Assembly (NCBI GenBank): GCA_903904685.1
Contig: CAIVDS010000092.1
Span: 1 to 64,000 of the forward strand
Length of the DNA stretch: 64,000 nt
Direction: 5' to 3'
Source of the DNA: an uncultured Verrucomicrobiota bacterium
Lineage (GTDB): Bacteria; Verrucomicrobiota; Verrucomicrobiia; Opitutales; Opitutaceae
Shown: positions 29,301 through 36,239 of the stretch, piece by piece
How positions within the stretch are numbered: position 1 is the stretch's first letter
How the letters are laid out: each line of letters starts with the position of its first letter
The notes under the pieces: model-generated
Told to the model about the DNA's origin: nothing
Seen by the model: the letters and a program-made list of their open reading frames with translations, nothing else
Database searches by the model: none
Position numbers and translations under genes: made by a program

Positions 29301-29933
29301 CGGCTGACCCGAAATCAGGTTGCGCACGCGGAGGCCTTGCTCGTCCTCGATCACGATGGTCGCCTTCCCCTCCATCGGTTGGTCAAACTGAAAGGCGATC
29401 TGCGAACGGAGGTCCTCGATGGTCCGTTCATATTCGGTCAAGCTGACGAATTGCCAGTCTTCAGGAGAGGCGGAAAGTCCCGAGTGGGGAGCCTTGGTCT
29501 GGGTTTGGAGAAATGTCTCGCGCAGGCGGGATGTCCCGAATGCCCCGCCCGGCCATGAAACGGCGATCCCCATGCGCAGTTTGTCCCAGCCGTCCTTGGT
29601 GTAAACCAGCCTTTCGTCCGGCACGCTGAACTCGTAAAACACGGTCTGGGCGGATGTCTGCACTCGGGCTTCCTTTTCGGAGAGCGTTACCACTTTGTCC
29701 GCAGCCAGCCCGAGCTGAACACCGATACCGCCCGCTTTGGCAGGCGTTTCGAACGAGGCAATGGAAACCTGCACCAGCACAGCGCCCCGTTGATGGTTGA
29801 GGCTGTAAGCCACTTTCGGCGACACTGCGCCTGAGACTACGATCATCTCGTCATCGCCTGCCACCGGGGCTCCCTGCAAGAAGCCCCCTGGATTCCAAAC
29901 CGCCACGATCAGAATAATGAGGGTCTTTTTCAT
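26340..29933 (-). CDS. Giant secreted protein F: FlgD-Ig / propeller / CBM9-like (1197 aa)
   Basis: First gene of the cluster by orientation. A signal peptide (MKKTLIILIVAVWNPGGFLQG) leads into an N-terminal beta-region of about 180 residues with no clear family. Next come a FlgD-like domain (THRIVWDGANDNGDMVPPGK), a propeller (VDKEGEFYISDDQLDVVHIF), an EF-hand-type loop DKNGDGKMQADE, and a C-terminal CBM9-like domain (AAHDGKTLYLSYSVKDASPW) ending NYWANQATGLVNDVPG, which matches the C-termini of D and E. It lacks the N-terminal CBM9-like domain of D and E. A palindrome lies 25-45 bases upstream and a terminator of the preceding unit lies beyond it, so transcription of the whole cluster probably starts just upstream of this gene. 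Confidence 0.84.
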   Translation of the reverse strand: MKKTLIILIVAVWNPGGFLQGAPVAGDDEMIVVSGAVSPKVAYSLNHQRGAVLVQVSIASFETPAKAGGIGVQLGLAADKVVTLSEKEARVQTSAQTVFYEFSVPDERLVYTKDGWDKLRMGIAVSWPGGAFGTSRLRETFLQTQTKAPHSGLSASPEDWQFVSLTEYERTIEDLRSQIAFQFDQPMEGKATIVIEDEQGLRVRNLISGQPMSAGTHRIVWDGANDNGDMVPPGKYQWRSLSHPGLKPQYVFSFCDAPGSNHGTFHSAASNGRYVFLGASVCEGGHEISQLEPDGKLVRGYIAPNGHGLNRVAIAADEKYLYAAYDGTGWGQKVDRSKPNWSAENTITLFRFDLVTGNVVDYSRSARSAILGTYRVGPGSPNKAPDRIAMAGLALFKGKLYLGDQSKNEVLEIDPATGVVGRAFPLANPVALAAGANGLYAISGQRLVEIDPATGQVRREIVTLTGIPAGLAVDKEGEFYISDDQLDVVHIFDRNGKTVGKIGKDGGITQGSAEVKAGPYDPLRLHHPAGLALGPDGHLWVTESERWQPKRFAAYDPKTETMWKEFFGPTAYGSSNCGFDPEDSTHWIGQGVLFKLDFAAKTAKPISILGGEEGRTYRFWRQDGRTFVIACGKVTYIEELLPDNSLKPLACLSDAHQYSYAHNWNPPQAFVDAFSRDYPDQKYQPGTRGRPDHGFGMLWVDKNGDGKMQADEIEFSTAAESFAGSGWSHDFQNLTMRVPAVVAGKSVLIVLRPEGWWPGGAPKYPPLNEAVKAARPINLSLNDKSAESTVDRFDNILFNSSPMRAFAPDGRLLWTFPNRWVGVGGSHSSPLPTAGELQGVLFFSGVAPLDDQADVTLMNGNHGRAFVMTTDGLYVDEMFPDCRLMNNPQAGGIGILGGECFGGTFGRSKSDGNYYFQGGGIEYRIYRIDGLRETVRNKGLLTVRPAQAAAAERNKTRILAAAAPVRSARIPFVKVAPAVDGKQGEWTLDPVVQWSPSGQFPVMVRAAHDGKTLYLSYSVKDASPWVNNGKDWQMLFKTGDSVDLQISTDPKANPKRSAPVPGDLRLLIAPFQGGNIAVLYRHRLPGAIDSVVFQCPWRSEKVDSVRKLESARIAVSRSGNSYLVKAAVPLSELGLDAAAIGKPLRCDFGVIYGDAEGTTNIFRNYWANQATGLVNDVPGEIMLTPNLWGDVMLEVAP

Positions 29934-29957
29934 GGGCGCTTTTTCTCGTTTTTAGAG

Positions 29958-29978
29958 GAAGATTCGGTTCCGATCTTC
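29958..29978. promoter_or_regulatory. Imperfect palindrome upstream of the giant-protein cluster (candidate operator)
   Basis: The arms GAAGATTCGG and CCGATCTTC are complementary except for one extra T and flank a TT centre. The site ends 25 bases before the ATG of F, the first gene of the run, and after the terminator of the preceding gene. It is not followed by a T-run on either strand, so it does not look like a terminator. A transcription-factor operator or a 5'-leader hairpin are both possible. Confidence 0.4.
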
Positions 29979-30043
29979 ACAATCGTGGATGGGATCATTT
30001 TGGGGTAGGAGGGCGCTTCGGCGGCCGGAAGCAGAAAGGGGAA

Positions 30044-30078
30044 AACGGGGTGGCCGAGGTATTCCGGTCATCCCCGTT
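30044..30078 (-). terminator. Rho-independent-type terminator after the SGNH hydrolase gene
   Basis: On the minus strand, starting about 19 bases after the stop at 30097, the arms AACGGGGATGACCG and CGGCCACCCCGTT pair over about 12 positions with one bulged A and one mismatch around a short loop. TTTTCCCC follows. The stem is GC-rich and placed correctly. It separates the SGNH gene from the giant-protein cluster downstream. Confidence 0.6.
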
Positions 30079-30096
30079 CACGTGGGGTAAAATCAA

Positions 30097-31335
30097 CTAC
30101 TCGCCGGCGGTGCAGACGCTTTCGATGTGGAGTTCGCCGTCGGGGTTGTCGGGGTTGAGTACCGGCTCGATTTCCAACGTGTGCTTGCCGGGAGCAAGGT
30201 GATTGGAGATCGAAATCCACGAGAACAAATGCGAACTCTTATCCGGCGCAAAACGGGCCGTGTTATTGGGCCAGGCATCAAACGTGATGGAAGTGCCCTC
30301 TCTCTTGTCTTCCACAACGTAGGGCACCGACTTTCCGTCGATTTTGACCTTAAAGGAGAGTCCGTTGCCGGCTTTCTCGCCAAAGATGCCCACGAATGTT
30401 CCGGTGAATTCGACCTTCAGCGGCTCGATATCGGTGACCGCCTTCTTTTGATCCTTTGCCTTGCCGCCAGCCACCGCCATATCCGTCATCCAACGGCTCG
30501 GGAGGCCGTCATACCAAAGCGCGGTGCGGTAGGCCGTGGCACGGCGCCATCCTTTCGGCAGCGTGCCGTCCACCAATACCGTCCGAGTCACTTGGTTGAA
30601 TTTGTCGGAGAAAACGGGCTTTTCAGGAACGACGCAAACGCGTCCGTCGGCAATGGCTTTCTCGAATCCGTCGCGCACGGCGTCAAAGAACAGCGTGTAA
30701 CCGTAATCATACGGATGCGCCATATCGGCAGGCCAGATGTCATTCTCGGGAACCTTGCCGGAATGCACCAGTTCGCAAACAGAAGCCATAACGTCTCCGG
30801 TGCCCGTATGGTAGGCCTCGGCTAGCTTTTTGTGGTCCAGATATCGCTGGAGTTTATACGCCTCGGGCGCTCTGTAAAACTTGAAGGTGAAGAACTCCTG
30901 CACCACCGGGATGCCCGCGCCGATCATTTTGCGCAGGATGCCTTCATAGCTCGCCAGCTTCTCAATGTCCGCGCCGTCCGCGCCGTCATTCACGGTGAAA
31001 TCGTAAAACACAAGGTCTGGCTTGTTCGCGAGCACATCGCGTTGGAGTCGGAACATGCCCAGATCCGACCCCGTGCCGCCGATCGCCGCATCGCGGAACT
31101 TGAACGGCGTCCCCGGATATTTCTGTTGCAGATAGGTCATCATCAACCCGCGCCAGCTCGTGATCTCGGGATTGCTGGCGTTGGCTCCGAAGGTCAGTGA
31201 GCCGCCGAAGAAGACGACCGAGAGCGGTTCATGGGCGCGCGCCTTGCGGTCAAATTCGGCAAAGGAAGCCGATGGAGCGCCAGAAACATTCATGACGCCA
31301 AGAATCAAGAGAGCTAGGGTTAGGAGAGATTTCAT
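30097..31335 (-). CDS. Secreted SGNH hydrolase with C-terminal beta-sandwich (412 aa)
   Basis: The ATG at 31335 starts a good signal peptide (MKSLLTLALLILGVMNVSGA); a longer frame upstream has no such leader. SGNH blocks are visible: VVFFGGSLTFGANASNP (nucleophile Ser), AAIGGTGSDLGMFRLQRDV (Gly), FYDFTVNDGAD (Asn) and WPADMAHPYDYGYTLF (Asp/His). After about residue 215 comes a beta-rich domain (VEFTGTFVGIFGEKAGNG, APGKHTLEIEP) that may bind carbohydrate. It lies downstream of the nucleoside hydrolase and GH4 genes on the same strand after a gap of 263 bases and is followed by a terminator. Expected role: deacylation of an extracellular carbohydrate. Family certain, substrate unknown. Confidence 0.83.
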   Translation of the reverse strand: MKSLLTLALLILGVMNVSGAPSASFAEFDRKARAHEPLSVVFFGGSLTFGANASNPEITSWRGLMMTYLQQKYPGTPFKFRDAAIGGTGSDLGMFRLQRDVLANKPDLVFYDFTVNDGADGADIEKLASYEGILRKMIGAGIPVVQEFFTFKFYRAPEAYKLQRYLDHKKLAEAYHTGTGDVMASVCELVHSGKVPENDIWPADMAHPYDYGYTLFFDAVRDGFEKAIADGRVCVVPEKPVFSDKFNQVTRTVLVDGTLPKGWRRATAYRTALWYDGLPSRWMTDMAVAGGKAKDQKKAVTDIEPLKVEFTGTFVGIFGEKAGNGLSFKVKIDGKSVPYVVEDKREGTSITFDAWPNNTARFAPDKSSHLFSWISISNHLAPGKHTLEIEPVLNPDNPDGELHIESVCTAGE

Positions 31336-31598
31336 GATCAATGTGGCCGCCGTGGGGTTACAAACAGCGCGGAAGGCCAATTTCATCATCAAAGCAGACA
31401 ACATCCCTCATCTGCAATGGGAAATCATCTGTCTGCATTGCGTATTTTCAATCGACGAAGCATCGGCATGCCTGTCCTCTCAAAGTCTCCCGGTGGGAAG
31501 TCTTCTTCTTCACACCTGCCCATGCACGAGATAGGCCACGCGTTCCAAGCTTTGTGCCAGAATGCAGTTGGCACGCGGATCGCCGGGCTGAAAACGGG
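31336..31598. other. Gene-free spacer with a possible coding remnant
   Basis: No gene with a credible start is seen. On the minus strand, overlapping the 3' end of the nucleoside hydrolase gene in another frame and ending with TGA at 31510-31512, an open stretch reads protein-like (ARFQPGDPRANCILAQ, then SLERVAYLVHGQV). It has no start of its own. It could be a remnant of an older gene end or chance. The promoter of the downstream SGNH gene may also lie here. Confidence 0.35.
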
Positions 31599-32486
31599 CT
31601 AGGCTAACAAGCCGAGAGCCTTCGTTTTTGTATAAAAATCGGCGAAGATAGCATCGCGCTCAAGCTGGCGGGCAATGCGGATCTTGCGACGGTCGGTGCG
31701 GTCGCCCCAGGTGAGGTCGTCATTGAGCAGTGGGCTTTCCTCTTCGACGGTCCGAATCCATTTGGGGTTGATGAGCGATGCGCTCACGGCGATGTCCCAA
31801 ATGACCTTCGACCAGCCGGGCGCGTTGTTGCCATAGGCGCGGACGATATCCGTGAGATAGGTTCCGAGTGCGCTGTAAGGTGCGAGGTGAGCCTCCAACT
31901 CGGGGACTGTGACAGCCAAGTGCGAGGCGACCGGATCGCAGGGGACCAGCAGAAAAGGCGCGTCGGTATCAAGCAGAACGCGCGAGGCATGGACATCCTG
32001 TCTCAGATTGAACTCATCGGTGTTCGACCAATGCGGGGCGTGGCCGCCGAGCCATGTGATGGTGATGCGGCCGGCGATCTTTGGCTCCATCAGCAAGGCC
32101 GAGGCGACGTTGGTGCAGGCGCCGATCGCAAGGACGTGTAGTCTGCCTTGGCGCTGGGCCAGCGCCCTCTCCACCAAGTTGCGTGCGGCGGCGCTTTCCA
32201 CGGGGATGCGCGGTCCGTTGAGATAGGTTGTGCTGCCGCGATAGACGGACGGCTGCGTGGCCGTGCCTCCGACGAGTTTGAGCACGCGCAGGATTTCCCC
32301 GTAGCTTTTCTCCATACCCTCGGCCGGGGTCGCCGCGCGGTCATTGGAAAACGGTGCGGCATAAACCGCTTCCAAGTTCACCTGACTGGGAGAGAGCAGG
32401 AGATGAGCGAGCGCGAATTGGTCGTCGACCTCGTTGAACGTATCTGTGTCCAGAACGGCTGCGGGGAGAGGGAGCTGGGTGGGCAC
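31599..32486 (-). CDS. Inosine-uridine-type nucleoside hydrolase family protein (295 aa)
   Basis: The N-terminus AAVLDTDTFNEVDDQFAL matches the Asp-rich calcium-binding motif of the family but with TFNE in place of the usual PGx, a variant. Further family features are HVLAIGACTNVASALL and DEFNLRQDVHASRVLL, close to the conserved EFN..D..AA segment. Length is normal for the family (about 300). The start is a GTG at 32486 with no clear ribosome-binding site. It lies 65 bases downstream of the GH4 gene and is probably co-transcribed with it. Such proteins hydrolyse N-glycosidic bonds of ribonucleosides, but the variant motif and sugar-locus context leave room for another N- or O-riboside. It has no signal peptide and is cytoplasmic. 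Confidence 0.85.
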   Translation of the reverse strand: MPTQLPLPAAVLDTDTFNEVDDQFALAHLLLSPSQVNLEAVYAAPFSNDRAATPAEGMEKSYGEILRVLKLVGGTATQPSVYRGSTTYLNGPRIPVESAAARNLVERALAQRQGRLHVLAIGACTNVASALLMEPKIAGRITITWLGGHAPHWSNTDEFNLRQDVHASRVLLDTDAPFLLVPCDPVASHLAVTVPELEAHLAPYSALGTYLTDIVRAYGNNAPGWSKVIWDIAVSASLINPKWIRTVEEESPLLNDDLTWGDRTDRRKIRIARQLERDAIFADFYTKTKALGLLA

Positions 32487-32551
32487 GGGAGGAAGCTAAC
32501 TGGAATTGGCAGAATGGCCTTTCTGCGCAACTCCAATTCCATTAAGCCGCC

Positions 32552-34021
32552 TCAGTGTCCGCCGCGCGGGTTGGACTTTTCCTTGCGGAGTTCGGCGAGC
32601 GAACGGGTCTTTAGGCGGGCGGCGCCGGTGGTTACCTTGGTCTTGATGCGCGGTCCCTTGGCAAGGCGGGACTTGGCCGCCTTGATAGACTTCTTGTATT
32701 GCGGCAGCCATTTCTCCCCGGCGACAAGCATCTCGTCCACGAGCTGCCATATTTCGGGGGGATTGCAGACCGCGCCGGTGAGCGGATCGAGCATAAAGGC
32801 TTGGCGGAGGAGGGTGTCGTCGCCCTTCACGGCGGCTTCGACGGCGAGGCGCTGCACGCTTACGGAAACATTGCACACTGCGGCGCAGCCGAGCGGCAGG
32901 TCGCCGACTTGGGGCATGTTGATGCCGTTGCGGTCGACGTATCCGGGCGCCTCGATCACGCAGTCGCCTGGAAGGTTGGTGATCGTGTCGTTGTTGATGA
33001 CGTTGAAGTGTCCGCGATAGACGCGACCGGTTTCCAGTCCCTCGATGATGCGGGAGCCATGCTCCTCGGAACGTTTTTCGGGCGTGTAAGAAAGGGGTTC
33101 GATCTTGCGGGCGGCGCCGAACTCTTCCTCGAACCAGTTGCGTCCTTCGGTGCAGATACGCAAGTAGCCGCCGGTCTCGCCGTTGATCCAAGAACCCATG
33201 TCGATCCAGTTTTTGATCTCTGAGGTGCGCTTGCGATACCACGGCACGTATTCGCTCAGATGGCCGTTGGACTCGGTGCTGTAGATCCCGAAACGGCGCA
33301 GCATGTCGATGCGCACTTTTTCCTCCTTGGCGTATTTGGGGTGTTTTTCGAAGGCGGCGAGGAGCTCTTCGCTGTCGATCAGGCGGCCTTGATACTGAAC
33401 CTTCACATACCACGTCTGGTGGTTGATGCCGGCGCAGATGATGTCGACCTCGGTCTTGGACTTGGCGCCGAGGACGTTGACGATCTGCTGGTGGCCGCCC
33501 TGCACGCCGTGGCAAAGGCCGACGCAGCACACGCCGCCGTAGGTGTTGGCAGCCCAGGTGAGCATGACCATGGGGTTGGCGTAATTGAAGAGGATGCAAC
33601 CGGGGGCGGCGACTTCGCGGATGTCCTTGCAGAAGTCGAGCATGGCGGCGATGCCGCGCTGGCCATACATGATGCCGCCGGCGCAGAGGGTGTCGCCGAC
33701 GCATTGGTCGATCCCATATTTGAGGGGGATGTCGATGTCGGTGGCGAAAGCTTCGAGTCCGCCGATGCGCACGACGACGAAGACATATTTCGCGTCCTTG
33801 AGGGCGTCGCGGCGATTGGTGGTGGCGGTGATGGTCGCCTTCAGGCCGTTCGCGGCGATGTCGGTGCGGCAGATGCGCGCAACCATGTCGAGGTTGCGTT
33901 TGTTGATGTCGGTGAAGGCAAATTCGACGCCGGAGAATTCCGGCACGGTGAGAAGATCGGCGACCAGTTTGCGGGTGAAGCCGATGGAGCCGGCCCCGAT
34001 GAAGGCGATGCGGAAGGACAT
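32552..34021 (-). CDS. GH4 family alpha-galactosidase-like glycosidase (489 aa)
   Basis: The start chosen at 34021 gives MSFRIAFIGAGSIGFTRKL, the NAD-binding GxGS motif at the very N-terminus as is usual in GH4. The 12-codon longer start has no support. GH4 hallmarks follow: EFAFTDINKRNLDM, FNYANPMVMLTWA, the metal-binding segment GLCHGVQGGHQ with its Cys-His pair, and ICAGINHQTWYV. The family uses NAD+ and Mn2+ in an oxidation-elimination mechanism. The CH pair and overall sequence favour the alpha-galactosidase (MelA/AglA-like) branch, though alpha-glucuronidase or related activities cannot be excluded. It is cytoplasmic. It is divergent from an AraC regulator across 94 bases containing a palindrome and leads into the nucleoside hydrolase gene. 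Confidence 0.9.
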   Translation of the reverse strand: MSFRIAFIGAGSIGFTRKLVADLLTVPEFSGVEFAFTDINKRNLDMVARICRTDIAANGLKATITATTNRRDALKDAKYVFVVVRIGGLEAFATDIDIPLKYGIDQCVGDTLCAGGIMYGQRGIAAMLDFCKDIREVAAPGCILFNYANPMVMLTWAANTYGGVCCVGLCHGVQGGHQQIVNVLGAKSKTEVDIICAGINHQTWYVKVQYQGRLIDSEELLAAFEKHPKYAKEEKVRIDMLRRFGIYSTESNGHLSEYVPWYRKRTSEIKNWIDMGSWINGETGGYLRICTEGRNWFEEEFGAARKIEPLSYTPEKRSEEHGSRIIEGLETGRVYRGHFNVINNDTITNLPGDCVIEAPGYVDRNGINMPQVGDLPLGCAAVCNVSVSVQRLAVEAAVKGDDTLLRQAFMLDPLTGAVCNPPEIWQLVDEMLVAGEKWLPQYKKSIKAAKSRLAKGPRIKTKVTTGAARLKTRSLAELRKEKSNPRGGH

Positions 34022-34071
34022 GAGGATTAGGGTTTGATGGGGTTGGATCGTGCTCAATCATACGGTATCGT

Positions 34072-34091
34072 TTCCTAGGTTGCCATAGGAA
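34072..34091. promoter_or_regulatory. Palindrome between GH4 gene and AraC regulator (candidate operator)
   Basis: Perfect 6-base arms TTCCTA and TAGGAA flank an 8-base spacer. The site is central in the 94-base gap between the divergent GH4 start (34021) and the AraC GTG start (34116). Position and symmetry suit control of one or both genes by the adjacent regulator; this is inference. Confidence 0.45.
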
Positions 34092-34115
34092 GAGTGTGCC
34101 ATTTTAGGTGTTTTT

Positions 34116-34976
34116 GTGCTGAACCGACTTTCTCGCATCCCTTATGGTGAACGAATCACATACTTCGACACCCGTCCGCTGCCGCTACACGCGATGCTGG
34201 GCAGCCTGGGGCATGCGAGGGAGACCTCAGCACGTTACGACTGGGACGGGTTGAAGCGCGGCCGGCATGAGTTTGTCTTGTTCCAATATACGATTTCCGG
34301 CTGTGGGCGGCTGAGGGTTGGCGAAGTCGAGCACGAAGTTGGTTCAGGGACGGCGATGCTGCTGCATTTCCCGGCGGAGAACCGTTACTGGCTGCCCGCG
34401 TCGAGTGCGCATTGGGAATTCATTTATCTCTGTCTGCACGGGCGAGAGGTCATGCGGCTTTGGTCCAAGCTGGAGAAAGGGCATGGACCGCTGGCAACGC
34501 TGGCGGCGGATTCGGCGCCGGTGAAACAGGCGGCTGACATCATTCGGACGGCGTTGCGCGGCGAGCTAGGATCACCGTTCGCGGCGTCGGCCCTGGCCTA
34601 TCGATGGCTGATGCTGATGCTTGATGCGGCGCCGAGAAAGGAGAGGGCGAGTCCGCATGCGCCGGCGCTGGAGCGGGTGCGGCGTTACGCGGAGGAGCGC
34701 TTTGTGGAGCCGCTCGGAGTGGACGATCTGGCTAAGGTCGCCGGGTTTTCGCGGTTTCACTTCACGCGGCTGTTCACCGCCCATGTCGGATCGTCGCCGA
34801 CCGCCTGGTTGGTGGAACTGCGCGTGAAGGAGGCGGCGCGGTTGTTGCGCGAGACCCGGCTGCCGCTGAAGGAGATCGCGGTGAGGAGCGGCTTCAAAGA
34901 CTCCGGTTACCTCGGGAAAGTGTTTCTTGCGAGGACCGGGCAGCCGCCGGGCAGCTACCGGCGGAGCGGAGTTTGA
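34116..34976 (+). CDS. AraC-family transcriptional regulator (286 aa)
   Basis: The N-terminal half is a cupin-like sensing domain (YTISGCGRLRVGEVEHEV, FPAENRYWLPASSAHWE). The C-terminal 100 residues hold two helix-turn-helix motifs: VDDLAKVAGFSRFHFTRLFTAHVG and LKEIAVRSGFKDSGYLGKVFLARTG, the classic AraC/XylS signature. The start is GTG at 34116. It is divergent from the GH4/nucleoside-hydrolase genes, so it probably activates them in response to a sugar effector bound by the N-terminal domain. The effector is unknown. No other regulator lies within 10 kb. Confidence 0.93.
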   Translation: MLNRLSRIPYGERITYFDTRPLPLHAMLGSLGHARETSARYDWDGLKRGRHEFVLFQYTISGCGRLRVGEVEHEVGSGTAMLLHFPAENRYWLPASSAHWEFIYLCLHGREVMRLWSKLEKGHGPLATLAADSAPVKQAADIIRTALRGELGSPFAASALAYRWLMLMLDAAPRKERASPHAPALERVRRYAEERFVEPLGVDDLAKVAGFSRFHFTRLFTAHVGSSPTAWLVELRVKEAARLLRETRLPLKEIAVRSGFKDSGYLGKVFLARTGQPPGSYRRSGV

Positions 34977-35171
34977 TGCCGTCGATTTGTTTCCCCAAGC
35001 GGCGCTTGGCGCCTCTGCTGTCAGGTTGGATGCGCATTCGGCAACCTTCTGATATTTGACGTCCGACCTTTCAAACTGCTTCATCACCGTTTGATCGACA
35101 AGAAGTCCGACGGGCCCTTCCTTATTCGATGACGTTCGGTTTTCGTCGCCCCAAAACAATCAGGACATCCC

Positions 35172-36239
35172 ATGCAATACACCAACCTCGGCCGCACCGG
35201 CCTCAAAGTCGCCCGCCTCTGCCTCGGCACGATGAACTTCGGACCTAAGACCAGCGAACCCGACGCCTGCGCCATCATGGACCGGGCCCTCGAGTTGGGC
35301 CTCAATTTTTGGGATACGGCCGACGTTTATGGCTGGAAGAAGGGCGAAGGACTCACCGAGCAGATCATCGGCCGCTACTTCGCCCAAGGCGGTGGGCGTC
35401 GTGAAAAAGTCGTTCTCGCCACCAAGCTCTACGGCGACATGGGGGACTAGCCCAATACCAGCCGACTCTCCGCGCTCCACATCCGCAAGGCCTGCGAGAA
35501 TTCGCTCCGTCGTCTTCAGACCGATTACCTCGACCTTTACCAAATGCACCACATCTGGCGCGAGTCTCCGTGGGAAGAAGTCTGGCAGGCCTTCGAACTT
35601 CTCGTCCAGCAAGGCAAGGTGCTCTACGTTGGCTCGTCGAACTTCGCCGGCTGGCACATTGCCAAAGCCAACGAGGCTGCTCGCCGTCGCAACTTCCTCG
35701 GATTGGTCAGCGAGCAGAGCATTTACCACTTGGACAACCGGGCCGTGGAACGCGACCTCCTGCCGGCCTGCGAGGATTACGGGCTCGGGGTGATTCCATG
35801 GAGTCCGCTGGGCGGAGGCAAACTGGCGGGCGTGCTCTCGGGAGTGGAAGCGGATTCGCGCCGTTCCGGCCTCAAGCTGACCGATGCCGACCGTGCCAAA
35901 CTGGAGAAATGGGAAGCACTCTGCCAGAGGCTAGGGGAGAAACCGGCCGATGTCGCCATTGCGTGGTTACTGCACCAGAAAGCCGTCACGGCCCCGATCA
36001 TCGGCCCTCGCACGCTGGCGCAGCTTGACGGCAGTCTGCGGGCTTTGGAAATCAAACTTTCTGCAGAGACCCTGGCGAGCATCGACGAGATATTCCCGGG
36101 CAACAAACCCTCGCCCGAGGGCTACGCGTGTGAAAGATTTGAGGCTGTGAACGAATGGAAATTGGCGGTGAAATGGCGCGGCATGGCCGCGGGCGTTTTT
36201 GATCTTTCGTTACCTGCCAGGCGATATTCTAGCCTGTGA
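35172..36239 (+). pseudogene. Aldo/keto reductase interrupted by one in-frame TAG
   Basis: The first part (codons 1-92) starts MQYTNLGRTGLKVARLCLGT after an AGGA site and contains the AKR residues Asp48 and Tyr53 (FWDTADVYG) and Lys85 (VLATKLYG). TAG at 35448-35450 ends it after KLYGDMGD. The same frame then continues without any shift (PNTSRLSALHIRKACENSL) to the catalytic His (LYQMHH), and on to VIPWSPLGGGKLAG and the end at 36239. Both halves together give a normal AKR of about 355 residues. One base change (probably TGG to TAG) would restore it. It may be a young nonsense pseudogene, a sequencing error, or a read-through gene. Its 3' end overlaps the convergent transporter gene by 30 bases. 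Confidence 0.85.

Noticed and set aside
32496-34061. 521-codon Arg/His-rich minus-strand frame overlapping the GH4 gene
   Set aside because: Composition is that of an out-of-frame reading; the GH4 frame carries all family motifs.
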